From Tolypocladium sp. Sup5 PDA-1 (Eukaryota; Ascomycota; Sordariomycetes; Hypocreales; Ophiocordycipitaceae), in assembly GCA_000750105.3 (NCBI GenBank), contig JPHH03000090.1:1-64000 (forward strand): DNA of 64,000 nucleotides. The letters run 5' to 3'. The translations under genes were made by a program, and so were the position numbers. Numbering within the stretch: position 1 is the first letter of the stretch; each line of letters begins with the position of its first letter. Shown here piece by piece: positions 53,351-64,000 of this stretch. Below the pieces are notes generated by a model. That model saw nothing but the letters and a program-made list of their open reading frames with translations, did not search any database and was not told the DNA's origin.

Positions 53351-56228
53351 ATGCACAGCGCCGTCATCAAATGGAGCAACCAATCAGCGTGCTATTAGTC
53401 CGAGTTGAGTCCCTCGGCGGTCGAGGATGGTTTCGCGGACGAGTCGATCGTCGTGGAAGAAGCAGGCCAAAGAATCAGCTTCGCCGAGGCGTATCATCAT
53501 CGTGGAGACGTCCTGCGAGGATTGTGCCTATATGACTATGTTTCGCTAGTCAGGCTCCAACGCGTTGGCAAGGGTGGAAGCTCCGGTGCCTGGGGAGAGG
53601 TGCCGTTCGAGAGTGGTTGGGCGCCCGGGAAGGACTGGGTGCAAGTCCTAAGACGACCGGGAAAGCATGCCGTCGTCTGCTTCGACGGTTACTTGAGCAA
53701 AGATTTCGACCAAGACGACGAGGAATCGTGCCATCGCAGGTACGTCCGGCGACGATCGGGCCGAGAAGGGTCATGGGGACTAATATTCATGCTGCAGAGC
53801 AGCTGTGCAACATCTTGCCCTATTCGTGCCGTGGGAGTCCTTTTTAGGCGAAGAACGAAGCGACATCAACGACATATGGGCGCGGGCACGAAAGGTGCTG
53901 CCCCCGAGAATCTCGTGTCTCGTCGATAACGTTCAATTGCTTCGGCGATCTGCCGAAGACGCCAAGCGCGATGCCAAGCAGTGGGCAGCCTCATCCGGCG
54001 ACGGGGATCGCACAGGCGCACATGTCGACGAGGCGGGATCTGGCCAGGGGGACGAAGGGGCCGCATCGGCGTACCAATCCGATAACGTCGGAAACGCAAC
54101 GCGCCTTATCGACGTCGTTCGAAGTGCGGCCGGCGCGAATCAGATCACGGCGGGATCACGGGAACTCACCGCAATGATGGAGCAGCTCTGCCGCTTCCAG
54201 CAATCAGCGCTATCCTCGACAGCCGAGCTCCAGGCCACCGCAACACTTGAACGTGGTGAAAGGCGTATAGACATGCCTGGTCGAGTATGTTCCGGAGCCG
54301 CAGTGCCGCCGCAGAACCAGGTCAAGGCTATCAAGTCCCAGCAGACATGTGCCTCCAAAGAGAGGGTGAAAATGATCCGGGGCATACAAAGCATGGCCGC
54401 GGCCCATGGAACCGATCGTCGTGCAGCGGCGCGGGGCGTGCTAACTGGCTTCGGGGATGAGGACATCCAAATGACGGCGGCAGACTTGGAAGAAACGGTA
54501 GGCGACGCAGAACCGAGCGTGGAAGTCCACCTCGGCCCATCAACTTCTTTTCTTGAGGCTGGCAAAGATCTGGTGGCACGATTGACGTTGAACGAGAAGC
54601 AAGCGATTGCTTTCCTGGTAGTATGCCGCCAGCTCGACCTGATTCATGGTGGGGAAAAGGGCGACGTCGGTCAGCTCTGCCAATTCGTCGGCGGCGAGGG
54701 TGGAACTGGCAAATCACGCGTCATCGAGGCACTCGTCGAGCTGTTTGCCAAGAAGAGCCTTTCGAATCGGCTCTTGATCACAGCGACATCAGGGACCGCC
54801 GCAGCGCGGATCAACGGCATCACCATCCATTCCGCCTGCGGATTCTCCAAAGACCAAGGTACGGGCCCGAAGTCGGGCAAAGATCTCGACGGGGTGCGGC
54901 TGCCAAAGCAGGCGGAGCGGTTCGTTCATGGCCAGTCTCGAATGGACTGGCAGGAGAAGGATGTGCTGGTCATCGACGAGGGGAGCATGCTCGGAGCGCG
55001 GACGCTGCACGCCGTCAACGAGCAGCTCTGCCGGCTGCGCGGGTCGCAGCGGGATTTCGGAGGTATCCCCATCGTCCTCTTTTGCGGAGACTTCCACCAG
55101 TTCCGTCCGGTCCAGGAGAGGTCTATCCTCCTCCCCAGCGCGGCCGGGTTGTGGGATGTAGACAACTCATTCAAGGCCGAGCAACGGCACCAGCACGACA
55201 AGGCGCACGCGCTGTGGAAGAAGTTCACGACAGTCGTCATGTTGGACGATCAAATGCGTGCCGCAGGAGATCCGGAGCTGCAGAGGCTACTGAAGCGGAT
55301 CCGACAGGGCGTGCAGGACCGTACGGATCTAGACCTTCTCAACTCAAGGTGCTACCGGGAAGGCAGGCGGATACCGTGGGAGACGGGCATCACTGTGGTG
55401 ACGCCGCTGAACAGGAACCGTTGGAACCTCAACATGGAGGCGAGCTTGGCGTTCCAGACTCAGCGGCGGTCGATGATGCGCATCTTCATCTCCGAGCACA
55501 AGTGGAAGGACGGGCTGCCGACGGAGGAAGAGGCCATCATGATGCTGAACCAGGGCGATGACAGTGCGATACCGGTGCCGGCCGTCTTCATGTTCGTGCC
55601 GGGGATGCCGGTCGTCGTGAACCACAATACCCACCAGGGGCTGAAGCTGGTGAACGGTGCCAGCTACACGGCGGTGGAAGTCATTGTCGACAGGGCGTAC
55701 CCAGGGCACCGGGTCTCGGCCGACATGACAATCCACTTCGGGCCACCGGCGGGGATAATACTGAAGTCGGGGACAACAGAAGAGTTCCATTTCGTCGGGA
55801 TGCCACCAGGCACGATACTGTTGACGCCTATGAGCGGCGATATACAATGCCAGCGGAAGAGGCCGTGGCAGGAGAACGACGTCACAAGGAAAGGGCTGCC
55901 GTGCGCGGCGGCTTTTGCGTGCACCGACTACAAGGTGCAGGGCGGGACACTCGAGCGGGTAGCGCTGGAGTTGCGGGGGACGAGGACGACAAACGTCGGC
56001 GGACGGGCCGTCCCGTCGCAGTGCGACCCGTACAGCTTGTACGTGCAGCTGTCGCGGTGCCCGACGCTGGACGGCATCATGCTCGTGTCCGAGGTGCGGG
56101 AGAGAGACCTGGTGGGCAACCGGGTCCCCGAGGAGATGACTGCCGCACAGGCCAGATTGGAGGAGCTGAGCGACGGGACGGTCCAACAGGCGTTAGGCTG
56201 GCCTGGTGACGATTTGACCGTGACGTGA
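53351..56228 (+). CDS. Helitron-type Pif1-like DNA helicase, N-terminally truncated
   Basis: Two exons: from about 53351 to 53739 and 53798-56228 (intron GTACGT...ACTAAT...CTGCAG), about 935 codons. The 5' part reads HSAVIKWSNQSACY, an in-frame TAG at 53396, then SELSPSAVEDGFADESIV and HRGDVLRGLCLYDY; the splice rebuilds CHRRAAVQHLALFVPWESFL, typical of fungal Helitron helicases. Helicase motifs: GGEGGTGKSRVIEAL (Walker A), ITATSGTAAARINGITIHSA, VLVIDEGSML (Walker B), PIVLFCGDFHQFRPV, VVTPLNRNRWNLNME, LPCAAAFACTDYKVQGGTLE and PYSLYVQLSRCPTLDGI. The helicase core is intact and GC rich. The Rep (HUH) nuclease domain expected upstream in a Helitron RepHel protein is absent, and no ATG-led start is certain. 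With the TAG at 53396 a functional start would have to be downstream. Confidence 0.8.
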
Positions 56229-56362
56229 CGTGACGTGAACAGAGAGACGAGGGTGACAGGCGACTGGGAAGGCAGCTGAGAAAATGCGGCGAAGCAACAA
56301 CCAATCACAACGGACCTTGAAAGGAGAGGGGTGAAAATTTTGGGTGGGCGGAGGGTGGGGCT

Positions 56363-56461
56363 AGTCCTTTCGTCTCTTTCGTTCCTCAAAGGCATAGTCC
56401 TTTCGTCTCTTTCGTTCCTCAAAGGCATAGTCCTTTCGTCTCTTTCGTTCGCCAAAGGACA
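56363..56461. repeat. 33-bp tandem repeat, three units
   Basis: Units start at 56363, 56396 and 56429, each AGTCCTTTCGTCTCTTTCGT plus TCCTCAAAGGCAT with only the last unit varying. The array lies 130 bp after the helicase stop and directly follows GGGGCT. Confidence 0.88.
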
Positions 56462-56557
56462 GGTTTGAGGTGTTCAGAAGTGCGTTGGGCCTTGCGTGAG
56501 TGGGAGCGTGGTATAGGATCACTGCCAAGAATACAGGGAAAGTTGCAAAGAGGGCTA

Positions 56558-56990
56558 GGAAAGATGCCCCCATGGACGTGGATCCAGTGGAAGGAGGGCT
56601 TAACAGCCCCTTACCATGGTGGTCATAGGGGGAGGTGTCCTAGCACCTATAAGCAACAGCACTAGGTCAGGGATAGGCCCTACGGACTTGGAGCCAGTGG
56701 GAGGAGTACGTAACGGGCCTCACCAGTTGGCGGCCGTAGGGGAGGCGTCCTGGCCGGGTCTACAGAACACCAAGGCAAAGAGCTAGGGATAGGCCCTGTG
56801 GATTGAGACGAGTGGGAGGAGTACGTAACTGGCCTCACCACTTGGCATCCGCAGGGGAGGCGTCCTAGCCAGCCACTATTAGAGGGTAACCAAGCGGTCG
56901 GAGGTAAGGCCCCTCGGACTAGAACGAGTGGGAGTGTCAAACGATATTCCGCCCCAGGCGAGGAGGCGTCCCGACCCACTTGGGCACCGC
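56558..56990. repeat. About 115-bp tandem repeat, four units
   Basis: Units start near 56558, 56671, 56787 and 56903 and share GGATAGGCCCT, GTGGGAGGAGTACGTAAC and GGGGAGGCGTCCT blocks. Divergence between units is moderate. They are followed by a TATA-like TGTATATAACTAGG (56996-57009) and a CTCTCTACAACCCTACATTG segment ending TGACA, which together recall the regulatory half of a retroelement LTR. Confidence 0.75.
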
Positions 56991-57289
56991 TGTTGTGTAT
57001 ATAACTAGGACCTTCGTCCTCTTGACTTGAGCAGTGGTCAAGGCCAATAGACTCTCTACAACCCTACATTGTGACAGGTTTGATACACACTAAAGTCGAC
57101 ATTATACTATGGCCTCGGGCCCGCCCAGCGATGAACCTGCACCAGCATAATTTGCTCGTTGGTCGGACTCCCGCTGCGGTAGGCCTCTTCTGCATGCTGC
57201 TTCGGTGTATTCCAGTACTGCCGAATATCGACAGACTCACCGGTATGCCTGACCCGACGGATCGCCAGCCTTGAACCGAAGTGGACGAT

Positions 57290-57480
57290 TAGGTTTGCCA
57301 CGGTAGGCGCAATCCACCGTATAGCCTCCTTAATAAATGGGGCGAAAGGAGCTGTCACAGAACATTTGAAAACTGCTCGTATCAAGATTCACATTACCTT
57401 TGACGGCTGGACATCTCGAATCAGCTCTCGTTGCTTGGAGTCAACTGCTTCTTCGTTGACCAACAATGGGGCCCCCGGCG
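57290..57480 (+). pseudogene. hAT transposase core fragment
   Basis: One plus-strand frame reads AVTEHLKTARIKIHITFDGW then TSRIS, the block containing the first catalytic Asp of hAT transposases. After a frameshift another frame gives LLGVNCFFVDQQWGPRR, the next conserved block. Only about 65 residues survive. Confidence 0.7.
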
Positions 57481-57551
57481 CGTTTGGTGGTAGCCGGCCG
57501 GCCGGGCGGCGGCGCTTGCATAATCCCCACGGGTCCCGTGGGAGCTTACAG

Positions 57552-57567
57552 CCACGGGTACCCGTGG
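57552..57567. other. Perfect 16-bp palindrome
   Basis: CCACGGGTACCCGTGG is its own reverse complement. No role can be assigned; it lies in the flank of the hAT fragment. Confidence 0.5.
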
Positions 57568-57698
57568 CTCTATTGGGAGCCGTACACTAAATTAGGGTTG
57601 TTGGTGTACGTTGATGTAGTTGATCGGAGCCCTGTGTATAGCGTCTGACCAATTGATCGGGATCAATAGCGCGCACGTGGGAAGGAGCTTTAGGATAA

Positions 57699-57901
57699 TG
57701 TGACGGCCTCAACTAAGTATATTGACAACTAGCAGAGCGACTGCAACGAGTATCCTAAAGCTAAGGAGGAAAGGACAGAAAAGAAGGAAAAGGGGAGATG
57801 AGAGCTTGAAGAGCTCCCGAGCTCCTGTGGGTCCGTCATGCTGGGCGTGATTGGTTAGTCGAGAGTGCAAGCCGAGACACCCTCGGGCTCAGCCCGTTAC
57901 A
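57699..57901 (-). repeat. Second solo LTR of the 26.2-kb family, inverted and shortened
   Basis: Starts TGTGACGG and ends CCCGTTACA. Its left part matches the reverse complement of the end of the 26210-26489 LTR (GTATATTGACAACTAG) and its right part matches the reverse complement of its start (GGGCTCAGCCCGTTACA). It is 203 bp against 280, so internal sequence is lost. Flanks do not form a clean 5-bp duplication. Confidence 0.75.
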
Positions 57902-60506
57902 CTCCACCGCACAATCCAACTGAGCTTAGAAGCAGACGCCTCTCTCGCAGCCCTGGGGGTTGCTGAAGCATGGTTTGCACGCCGTGACATAGTTGGCACC
58001 TTGGCAAAAGCAAACCCCACGGGGGTCAACGGTCGCCTTGTTCGGGTGTCAGGATAACTTGCCGAGTAGTGGCTTATGTAGAGCAGAAAAAACGTACAGT
58101 GACCATGGGGCTGTTGAAAGTCACAATGATAGCAGCGGCTATTGTCGTCAGAGACAGCTTCATCGTGGCAAATACTTGAGGGATCGTGAGTCTTTAGGAC
58201 GAGGGTTTGCTTGTTGGAAGTCAGACAAATGCCGTTATAGACTTGTGAAGTAAACATGGCTCAAAATTCGGACATTGCGCGCCATTTTATATCCTGTGTG
58301 AATCGATGTTAGACCGTCATCTGACATTCACATTCAACCCATAATCTGTTTCTGGCATGGGTACTGGCCTGATAAGTTCGTTAATTACATAACATAGCGC
58401 AAGAAGGGAACGGTTGCGAGGGTCAGGGATCAGGGCGTCGTAAGGGATGCATGCGCGGGCTTGCGAGGGAGTGCCAATAGGGGGCGTTTAACCCTTCAAC
58501 ATCCTGAAGGATCAATGTCAAAAGTTCTGTCCTAGCAGGGTACAGCGGGGCTTGGATATACACGGGACCGTGTCACTAACAAGCCAGAGACAAAATACGA
58601 GACTTGCTTCCACAATGCGACGAGCTTGTTGGTGGTTATTTTATACTCGTATAGATAACCAAACATCTTGTAAGCGACCGTCCTGATTTAAACATACTCC
58701 GCAGCCTCAACTCGCGTAGGGGGTTAAACTCCAGGTCAGCTTCGGTGTGGACGGATATGATTACGTCTACGGGGACAACCATCCATGGTCATTGGGACGA
58801 GGCATGCCGGGTAATCTCAATGCGATTGGACGCCCTAGTGTCACCATAGTACCGTCGAGCGCCCAGTACCTCCATATTAGCAGGTTGTGCGATAATTATT
58901 CTGGCAGGGCGTACAAGCAGCCGACACCGAAATCCACATTGATGGATCCGCCCTCACAATTCGACCGCCAGCCGTAGGCCCGGGAATTCTGCCAATGGGC
59001 GAAAGATTGTCATACCAATATATTAGATAAGGATCTGTTAAATAGGTAAAATGTTTACCGTCGGTAGTGAGTTCTCACTGATAGAGTAACGAGAGCGCAA
59101 AAAACTTCCCGCTACGATCAGCGTAAATTCCACAGGTAGAGCAAGCATGGCTGCTCAGTATTCCTCCATGCCCAGGGCTTCTATACTTAATAGTCCGTCG
59201 TATCCCCGAACAAAATTTGCTGTACACAAGGACGCTCTCCCGAAAGATGGGGTATGTCCACGGGTTCGTTTGTTTATCGCCTGGCTGAAGAGCCGCCGTA
59301 TGTAATTTGATTTTAGCCTCAGGACTACGGCATTTCGGGACAGGATGTCTGGTTGCTGCTTGAAGGGCATGTGACTGTCACGCGTCGCGGCTTACATTGA
59401 TGGCCGGTGCTCCAGGGGATGAATTCCTGCTGGCCGTGACTCGGGTGTGCGCCCTTCGCTCAGGAAGATCATGACGCCATATAGAGTGCTTGTACGATTA
59501 GCGCGCTGCTGCTGTCGCACTGGTTCACAACCACCATCGGAATGATCTAGTTCGAGGCGTGCCATTCTAGGAAATTCCTGTTGTGGTCAATGAAGATGCG
59601 AGCTGATCCCACTCAGCACAATATCGTCCCAGTCTCTGTGGAAGGCGATCACGGCGCAGGTGACGCTGAAATTTGATGGGCTGGGCGACGATAACGGCGG
59701 AGACTGTGGAGTCATGGCCACCGTTTGTGTGGTCGAGGCCGTGGTGCGGGAGTGTTGGTGCTGTTCCAGGAGTCGCCAACGAGGTTGATGACGAAGGAGG
59801 TGAAGTAGCCCTTACCAAAGCACCCCATCGCGCCATGCTTGCAGCCAATTAAGTTGGCTTCTATTTTAAAAGCATTTTGTAATATGTTATGACGTTTCGT
59901 TGTGAAGATGTTGCGTTGTGAAGATGTTGCACGCCGTCGTGACGTCAACCGGGCAGCAATGCGGACGCCATTGCCCGTGATTGATGCCCGCCTTTGGCAG
60001 CCCAGGCATCTGCGTCAATGCGCGGGATAAAGTCGTACTCGAGTTTCATAAGTCGGGCCGGGTTTGCCAGGCCGGATGTATCAGCCCATGGCATGGATGC
60101 CGCCCCTTCACGCCCTTCGACAACTGCCGCGTCGCCACCTTTCGATGGAGCGTAACACAAGGGCAACTTTCCCAGTGTGACATCGCTGGACTGAATCCAC
60201 GCGTGGCTCCCCCACAAGGCGCGGCCGGGAAGCCGACATCCTATTCCACGCCACCAAGTATGAGGGACTCATCACCTGGAAAAAGGAGCGGCATTAATAA
60301 CCCCAAGTATGACACCGCACGCAAATAGCATCCGCTAATTGAGGCATTTCCAGGAAACTGCAATTGCCTAGCGCGATCCTGATGTGATGCAGCATTTGAC
60401 CGACTACTCTTCGAGAACCGCAATCTCCTCCTCGGCTTGGGACCTCCAATCGTGTCAAGAACCATCGCTTCTACAATACGTCATCCCTGGGTGATTTACA
60501 GACACC
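57902..60506. other. 2.6 kb without a recognisable gene; GMC promoter at right end
   Basis: Short open frames on both strands (57889-58257, 58747-58977, 59567-59948 and 59945-60217) match nothing known to me. The duplicated word GTTGTGAAGATGTTGC occurs twice at about 59899-59930. The final 200 bp are the promoter of the GMC gene. Confidence 0.4.
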
Positions 60507-62500
60507 ATGGGTTCTACTGCCGGCCCAGATAGCTATGACTACATCGTCGTAGGAGGCGGCACTGCCGGTCTGACCGTCGCAGACCGCCTAACGGAGGATG
60601 CAGACGTCACGGTACTGGTCATCGAAGCGGGTGAAGACCGCACCAGCGATCCGATGGTCCTCACTCCGGGCCTGGTCGCAGGTATGTACGGCAAGCCCGA
60701 GTACGATTGGAACCTCATCTCCGCGCCACAGGTGAGAGAGTCTCTTTCCTCCGCCAGAGTATCTCATGCCTTCCGGACGCTAACGAGATTCATGCCGGTA
60801 AATTATCATAGCTAGAGCTCAACAATCGCAAGATCAACCAAGCCCGAGGAAAGCAACTCGGCGGCTCATCGGCCTTGAACGTCATGATGCTCGTGTACCC
60901 CTGTCGCCGCGGTCTCGACGCATGGGGTGCCCTGGGCAATGAGGGTTGGAACTATGACTCCATGGCGCCGTATTTCCGCAAGTTCGCTACTGTCCATGCT
61001 CCTCCCCAAGCAGCCAAGGACGTCGTAGGCCTGGCGTACCACGACCATTCCCTCGTGGGCGACGGGCCTGTCCAGGTCTCTTTCGGCGAAGGCTACGGCG
61101 CAACGAACGCGGCGTGGATGGCGACCTTTGCCAGACTCGGGCTGGCCATGACGGCGGATATGAGGAGCGGGAACGCGTTGGGGGCGTTCCAGTCGCCGGC
61201 TAGTATTAACCCCGTCACCAAGACGCGGAGCTTTGCCGCGACGGCTCATTATACGCCCGGGATAGCAAGCAGGCCATACTTGACCGTCATGACGGAGACG
61301 GTTGTCAAGAGAATCATCTTCGACCCGACGAGCGGGCCCGAACCTGTAGCCACGGGCTTGGTCGCCAAGTCTAGAGACGGAACCGAGAGCATCGTCAACG
61401 CCGGGGAGGTCATCCTCGCAGCAGGCTCCCTCATGACGCCCCAGATCCTCGAACTATCCGGCGTCGGATCCAAGACGCTCCTCGACAGCCTCGGCATACC
61501 CGTCGTCGTCGACAACCCGTGGGTGGGCGAGAACCTCCAGGACCACCCTTCCGCGTGCCAATCCTTCGAGGTCAACCCAGACGTCCCGTCGAGGGACGTG
61601 CTCCGCGACCCCAGCGTCCTCGACGCGCTCATCGCGCAGTACCAAGCCAACCGCGCAGGGCCGTTGGGCCGGTCTAACATCAGCGTCGCGTACGCGCCCC
61701 TCGCCGACGCTTCGGGCGTGTGCTCGGCCGAGGACAGGAAGGCGCTGTTCGCGGCGCACGAGAAGGACGCGCAGACAACACCCGAGGGTCAAGTCCGGCG
61801 CGACATGCTCGAGGCCACTGATGACGAGGAGCCGACGGTCCAGTACATACTCCTCTCGGGGCAGTTTAACACCGCGCTCGCGGAGCCGTCAAGCATGGCC
61901 GATTACCTCATGCCGACGCGGCCGGAGAACTACATGACCGTCATGACGGTGCTGAACCACCCGTTCTCGCGGGGCAGCGTGCACATCTCGAGCGGCGACG
62001 TGCATACGCCACCGACGTGGGATCTAGGGTTCAACACGAACCCGCTGGACCTCGAGGTCGCGGCCCGACACGTGCAGTTCGTCGAGGAGCGCGTCACAAG
62101 GACACCTCCATTTTCGGAGCTGCTGAAGCCGGGGGGTGCGCGCATACCAGAAATCAAGGCAGATAGTCTGGAGCGCGCGAAGGAAATCGTCAGACAATCG
62201 CAGATCAGCTGCTTCCATCCCGCGGGGAGCTGTGCGATGAAGCTGAGGGACGAGGGCGGCGTGGTAGATGCCAGGATGAGGGTTTACGGGGCTAAGGGGC
62301 TGAGGGTTGTCGATGCGAGCGTTTTCCCGCTCGAGCTGGTGGGAAATATACAGAGCGTAGTGTATGCCGTTGCGGAAAGGCAGCTGATTTTATCAAAGAG
62401 GATCGGAGGCTCTCTAGGGCTTAGGCCAGATAGCTCAAACAATTGCTGCTTGGTGATGTTCCTCGGGCTCATCTACCCACCTATCTACCTACCTACCTGA
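60507..62500 (+). CDS. GMC-family FAD oxidoreductase
   Basis: Flavoenzyme of the glucose-methanol-choline family oxidising an alcohol or aldehyde; substrate unknown. Two exons: 60507-60731 and 60812-62500 (intron GTGAGA...ATCATAG, phase 0), 637 aa. ATG 60507 has a good context (CACCATGGG). Motifs: DYIVVGGGTAGLTVADRL (dinucleotide-binding fold), VIEAGEDRTSDP, the GMC signature GKQLGGSSALNVMMLVYP, GEVILAAGSLMTPQILELSG (GMC signature 2), and the C-terminal catalytic region CFHPAGSCAMK with VVDASVFPLELVGNIQSVVY (His and Asn). No signal peptide, so likely intracellular. The last 20-25 residues beyond LILSKRIGG are unusual and read through a CTAC/CCTA-rich microsatellite, so the tail may be a recent extension. 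It stands alone between transposon remnants. Confidence 0.87.
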
Positions 62501-62773
62501 CAATTTAAGGTTCTGATTAAGTGACACTGGTTTCCATGATCTCCATAGAACCATCTTCAAGGGTCGTTTACGCTTCCCCGTTGGGTCACGGACCTTGTAG
62601 ATCTCATCGAGGTGACGTTCGATATTTTGAGTGCCCTCGGCGTTATAGCTTGCAATTGGTATTCTCTGCTTCAATACGCATATTTTGCAGACCCATCGCA
62701 TCTCCCTGTCGTTCTGTATGTCGAAACCATAGGGCCAAGCCCACGAGGAAGATCTCTCGGTCTCTCCGACCAC
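62489..62773 (-). pseudogene. hAT transposase N-terminal BED-finger fragment
   Basis: Minus strand: WAWPYGFDIQNDREMRWVC, KICVLKQRIPIASYNAEGTQ, NIERHLDEIYKVRDPTGKRK. The layout W...W-x-C-x2-C...H-x4-(H) is that of BED fingers at the start of fungal hAT transposases. The second histidine position is Tyr (TAC, one C-to-T from CAC). No core follows on the left, where the GMC gene ends. Confidence 0.65.
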
Positions 62774-63609
62774 GAGTAACCGCGGAATTTAGCCCAAAGA
62801 ACCGACTCTTCAGTGTCTTGAGACGGTCGATCTCGATGAAAGCTACGATGTTGAAACCGGCGTAGGTGCCGAACGCGCCACCGCTGGGAAGCTGCTTGAG
62901 CAGGGAGTGGAACGGCGACCTGCGGATGAGCGACTGGGGCATGGTGCCATGGCTATCGGCGGTTAATGGAGTCAGGGTCGCGTGACGTTGGCATTCGTGA
63001 CATGTGTAGACCATGTGCCCGCGTGCAGGTACTGAACATTACACGCCTAGAGCCCACAGTTGTATCCTTTGGCATGGCGGCAGCTCCGACACGACGAGGC
63101 AGCGGCGTCTCCCCAGCTACGGCGCATATGTGCAGACATCGCCCGTGACTGGTTGATTCGGCCCTGCTCAATGAACTCGAGCTTCCGATAGAAGACTTCC
63201 CACATGTTTTTAACTGTCAGAACGCTCTCCACCGGCAACACGAGGCCCTCGAGACTGGATAGTGGACAAGAGCTAGATTCACATCGGGCACTATTCACAA
63301 TATTGCAGAAAGCGAGGTCTGGACTGAGCAGGGTAATTCCTGGCGTACCATGCTGTGATCAGGGATCCGAAGAACAAAACCGGTTCAGGATCGCCCGTAG
63401 AGACGAAGCTGAACCCAAGAAAGCGAGAAGGGGCGTGTGCCAGCATTCTCTCAACACCTCACCAAGATTCTATCGCGCCATACCCGCCGTGCCGTGCCAA
63501 TCAAAAACGCCGTGGTAAGGAAATTCCACTCCGAGTCGAGCGCCATTCTCTTGCTCGCTCACCCAGCGTGTCCATGATTGAGTAACACGCTTCCACGCCT
63601 GGGATCCGC
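62774..63609. other. No gene recognised
   Basis: Several 60-120 codon open frames on both strands without known domains; the minus strand near 63050-63110 encodes a short CRSC...NC motif that does not extend into a finger. Confidence 0.35.
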
Positions 63610-64000
63610 GAGTGCTTCATATTCGCCCAGCATCAGTACTGTAGCAATCTATTCTGGAAGCTCTTCATCGATGTGCTGCGAATCCTGTGGCCGCTCGAGT
63701 ACAACGACTGCTACACGCAGGACCAGGAGACGGGCAGGTTCGTGCTACCAGACCTATTTGAACGCCGAATACGGGACACGGGACATCAATGCCTGGAGGA
63801 TAAAGCCGGACCTTTTCGTCCACTTTCCAGAGCTATCCGGCGACATCCCCATCTTTAAGAGTGTCCCTGCAACCGTCTTCCCGGCCGATAAACATCTGGC
63901 GTTGCAATGGGATCGGTTGGCGCAAAGAAACGAGGCCCAGAGCGACGACGACACCACTCGGTCGTCCATGAGAAACCACAGGAGTACAACTCCAAGTGCC
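63610..64000 (+). CDS. Unidentified partial gene running off the window
   Basis: A frame from 63610 reads ECFIFAQHQYCSNLFWKLFI, DVLRILWPLEYNDCYTQDQE and FVLPDLFERRIR, ending by about 63858. A second frame, starting near 63765, continues TRDINAWRIKPDLFVHFPEL and is open to the end of the window. The two may be joined by an unseen intron or by a frameshift. Composition looks coding, but I do not recognise the family; it could belong to a further mobile element. Confidence 0.3.

Noticed and set aside
54623..55561. 312-codon frame overlapping the helicase on the same strand, and the 280-codon frame at 55344-56186 on the other
   Set aside because: Shadows of the GC-rich helicase ORF; the translated helicase motifs lie only in the 53798-56228 frame.
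56217..56345. Helitron CTRR terminus at GGGGCTAGT
   Set aside because: No stable hairpin 10-12 nt upstream, so the 3' end cannot be assigned.
30000..62500. Secondary-metabolite cluster formed by the P450 and GMC oxidoreductase
   Set aside because: The two genes are nearly 29 kb apart with relics and unrelated genes between, and there is no synthase.

Overview
The window looks like a filamentous ascomycete chromosome (Pezizomycotina). Genes have short GT-AG introns of about 40-110 nt. Families include Zn2Cys6 regulators, a Dal5-type MFS carrier, a rhodopsin/PTH11-type membrane protein, a 2EXR protein, a P450, a GMC oxidoreductase and an AA14-like LPMO. Repeats carry the CpA-to-TpA signature of repeat-induced point mutation (RIP). 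Coordinates of spliced genes below are outer limits; exons are given in the evidence text.

Layout. 1-4.3 kb: an AT-rich, RIP-ruined LTR retrotransposon. 4.3-5.5 kb: a GC-rich fragment of a telomere-linked RecQ-type protein. 6.4-18.1 kb: the best-preserved block, five adjacent genes (MFS transporter, acetoacetyl-CoA-synthetase-type ligase ending in AKL, AidB-like acyl-CoA dehydrogenase, Zn2Cys6 regulator, glutaryl-CoA dehydrogenase). They read as a small regulated catabolic cluster for a carboxylic acid. 18.3-20.1 kb: minisatellites and relics, including a Zn2Cys6 remnant. 21.3-24.4 kb: a nearly intact hAT transposon. 25.9-26.6 kb: two truncated genes (DUF1348/NTF2-like and a sugar transporter) fused tail to tail, with a solo LTR in an intron of the second. 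30.0-31.9 kb: an intact five-exon P450. 32-41 kb: mostly relics (hAT pieces, a RIP-free rhodopsin-type pseudogene broken by a 20-bp duplication, a RecQ helicase fragment). 42.1-45.1 kb: two intact genes, an AA14-like LPMO and a 2EXR protein. 45.8-47.7 kb: a decayed LysM/GH18 chitinase. 48-52.2 kb: a composite element with an integrase-core transposase, a RING-finger gene and a convergent third ORF, partly hit by RIP. 53.3-56.2 kb: a Helitron-type Pif1 helicase, followed by two tandem-repeat arrays. 57.3-57.9 kb: a hAT fragment and a second solo LTR. 60.5-62.5 kb: an intact GMC oxidoreductase. 62.5-64 kb: a hAT BED-finger fragment and an unrecognised open frame running off the window.

How it works together: in the 6-18 kb cluster the transporter would import an organic acid, the ligase would activate it to a CoA thioester (probably in peroxisomes), and two flavin dehydrogenases, one apparently mitochondrial, would oxidise the products under a local regulator. 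The substrate is not determined by the sequence. The rest is a mosaic of single intact genes separated by decaying transposons.
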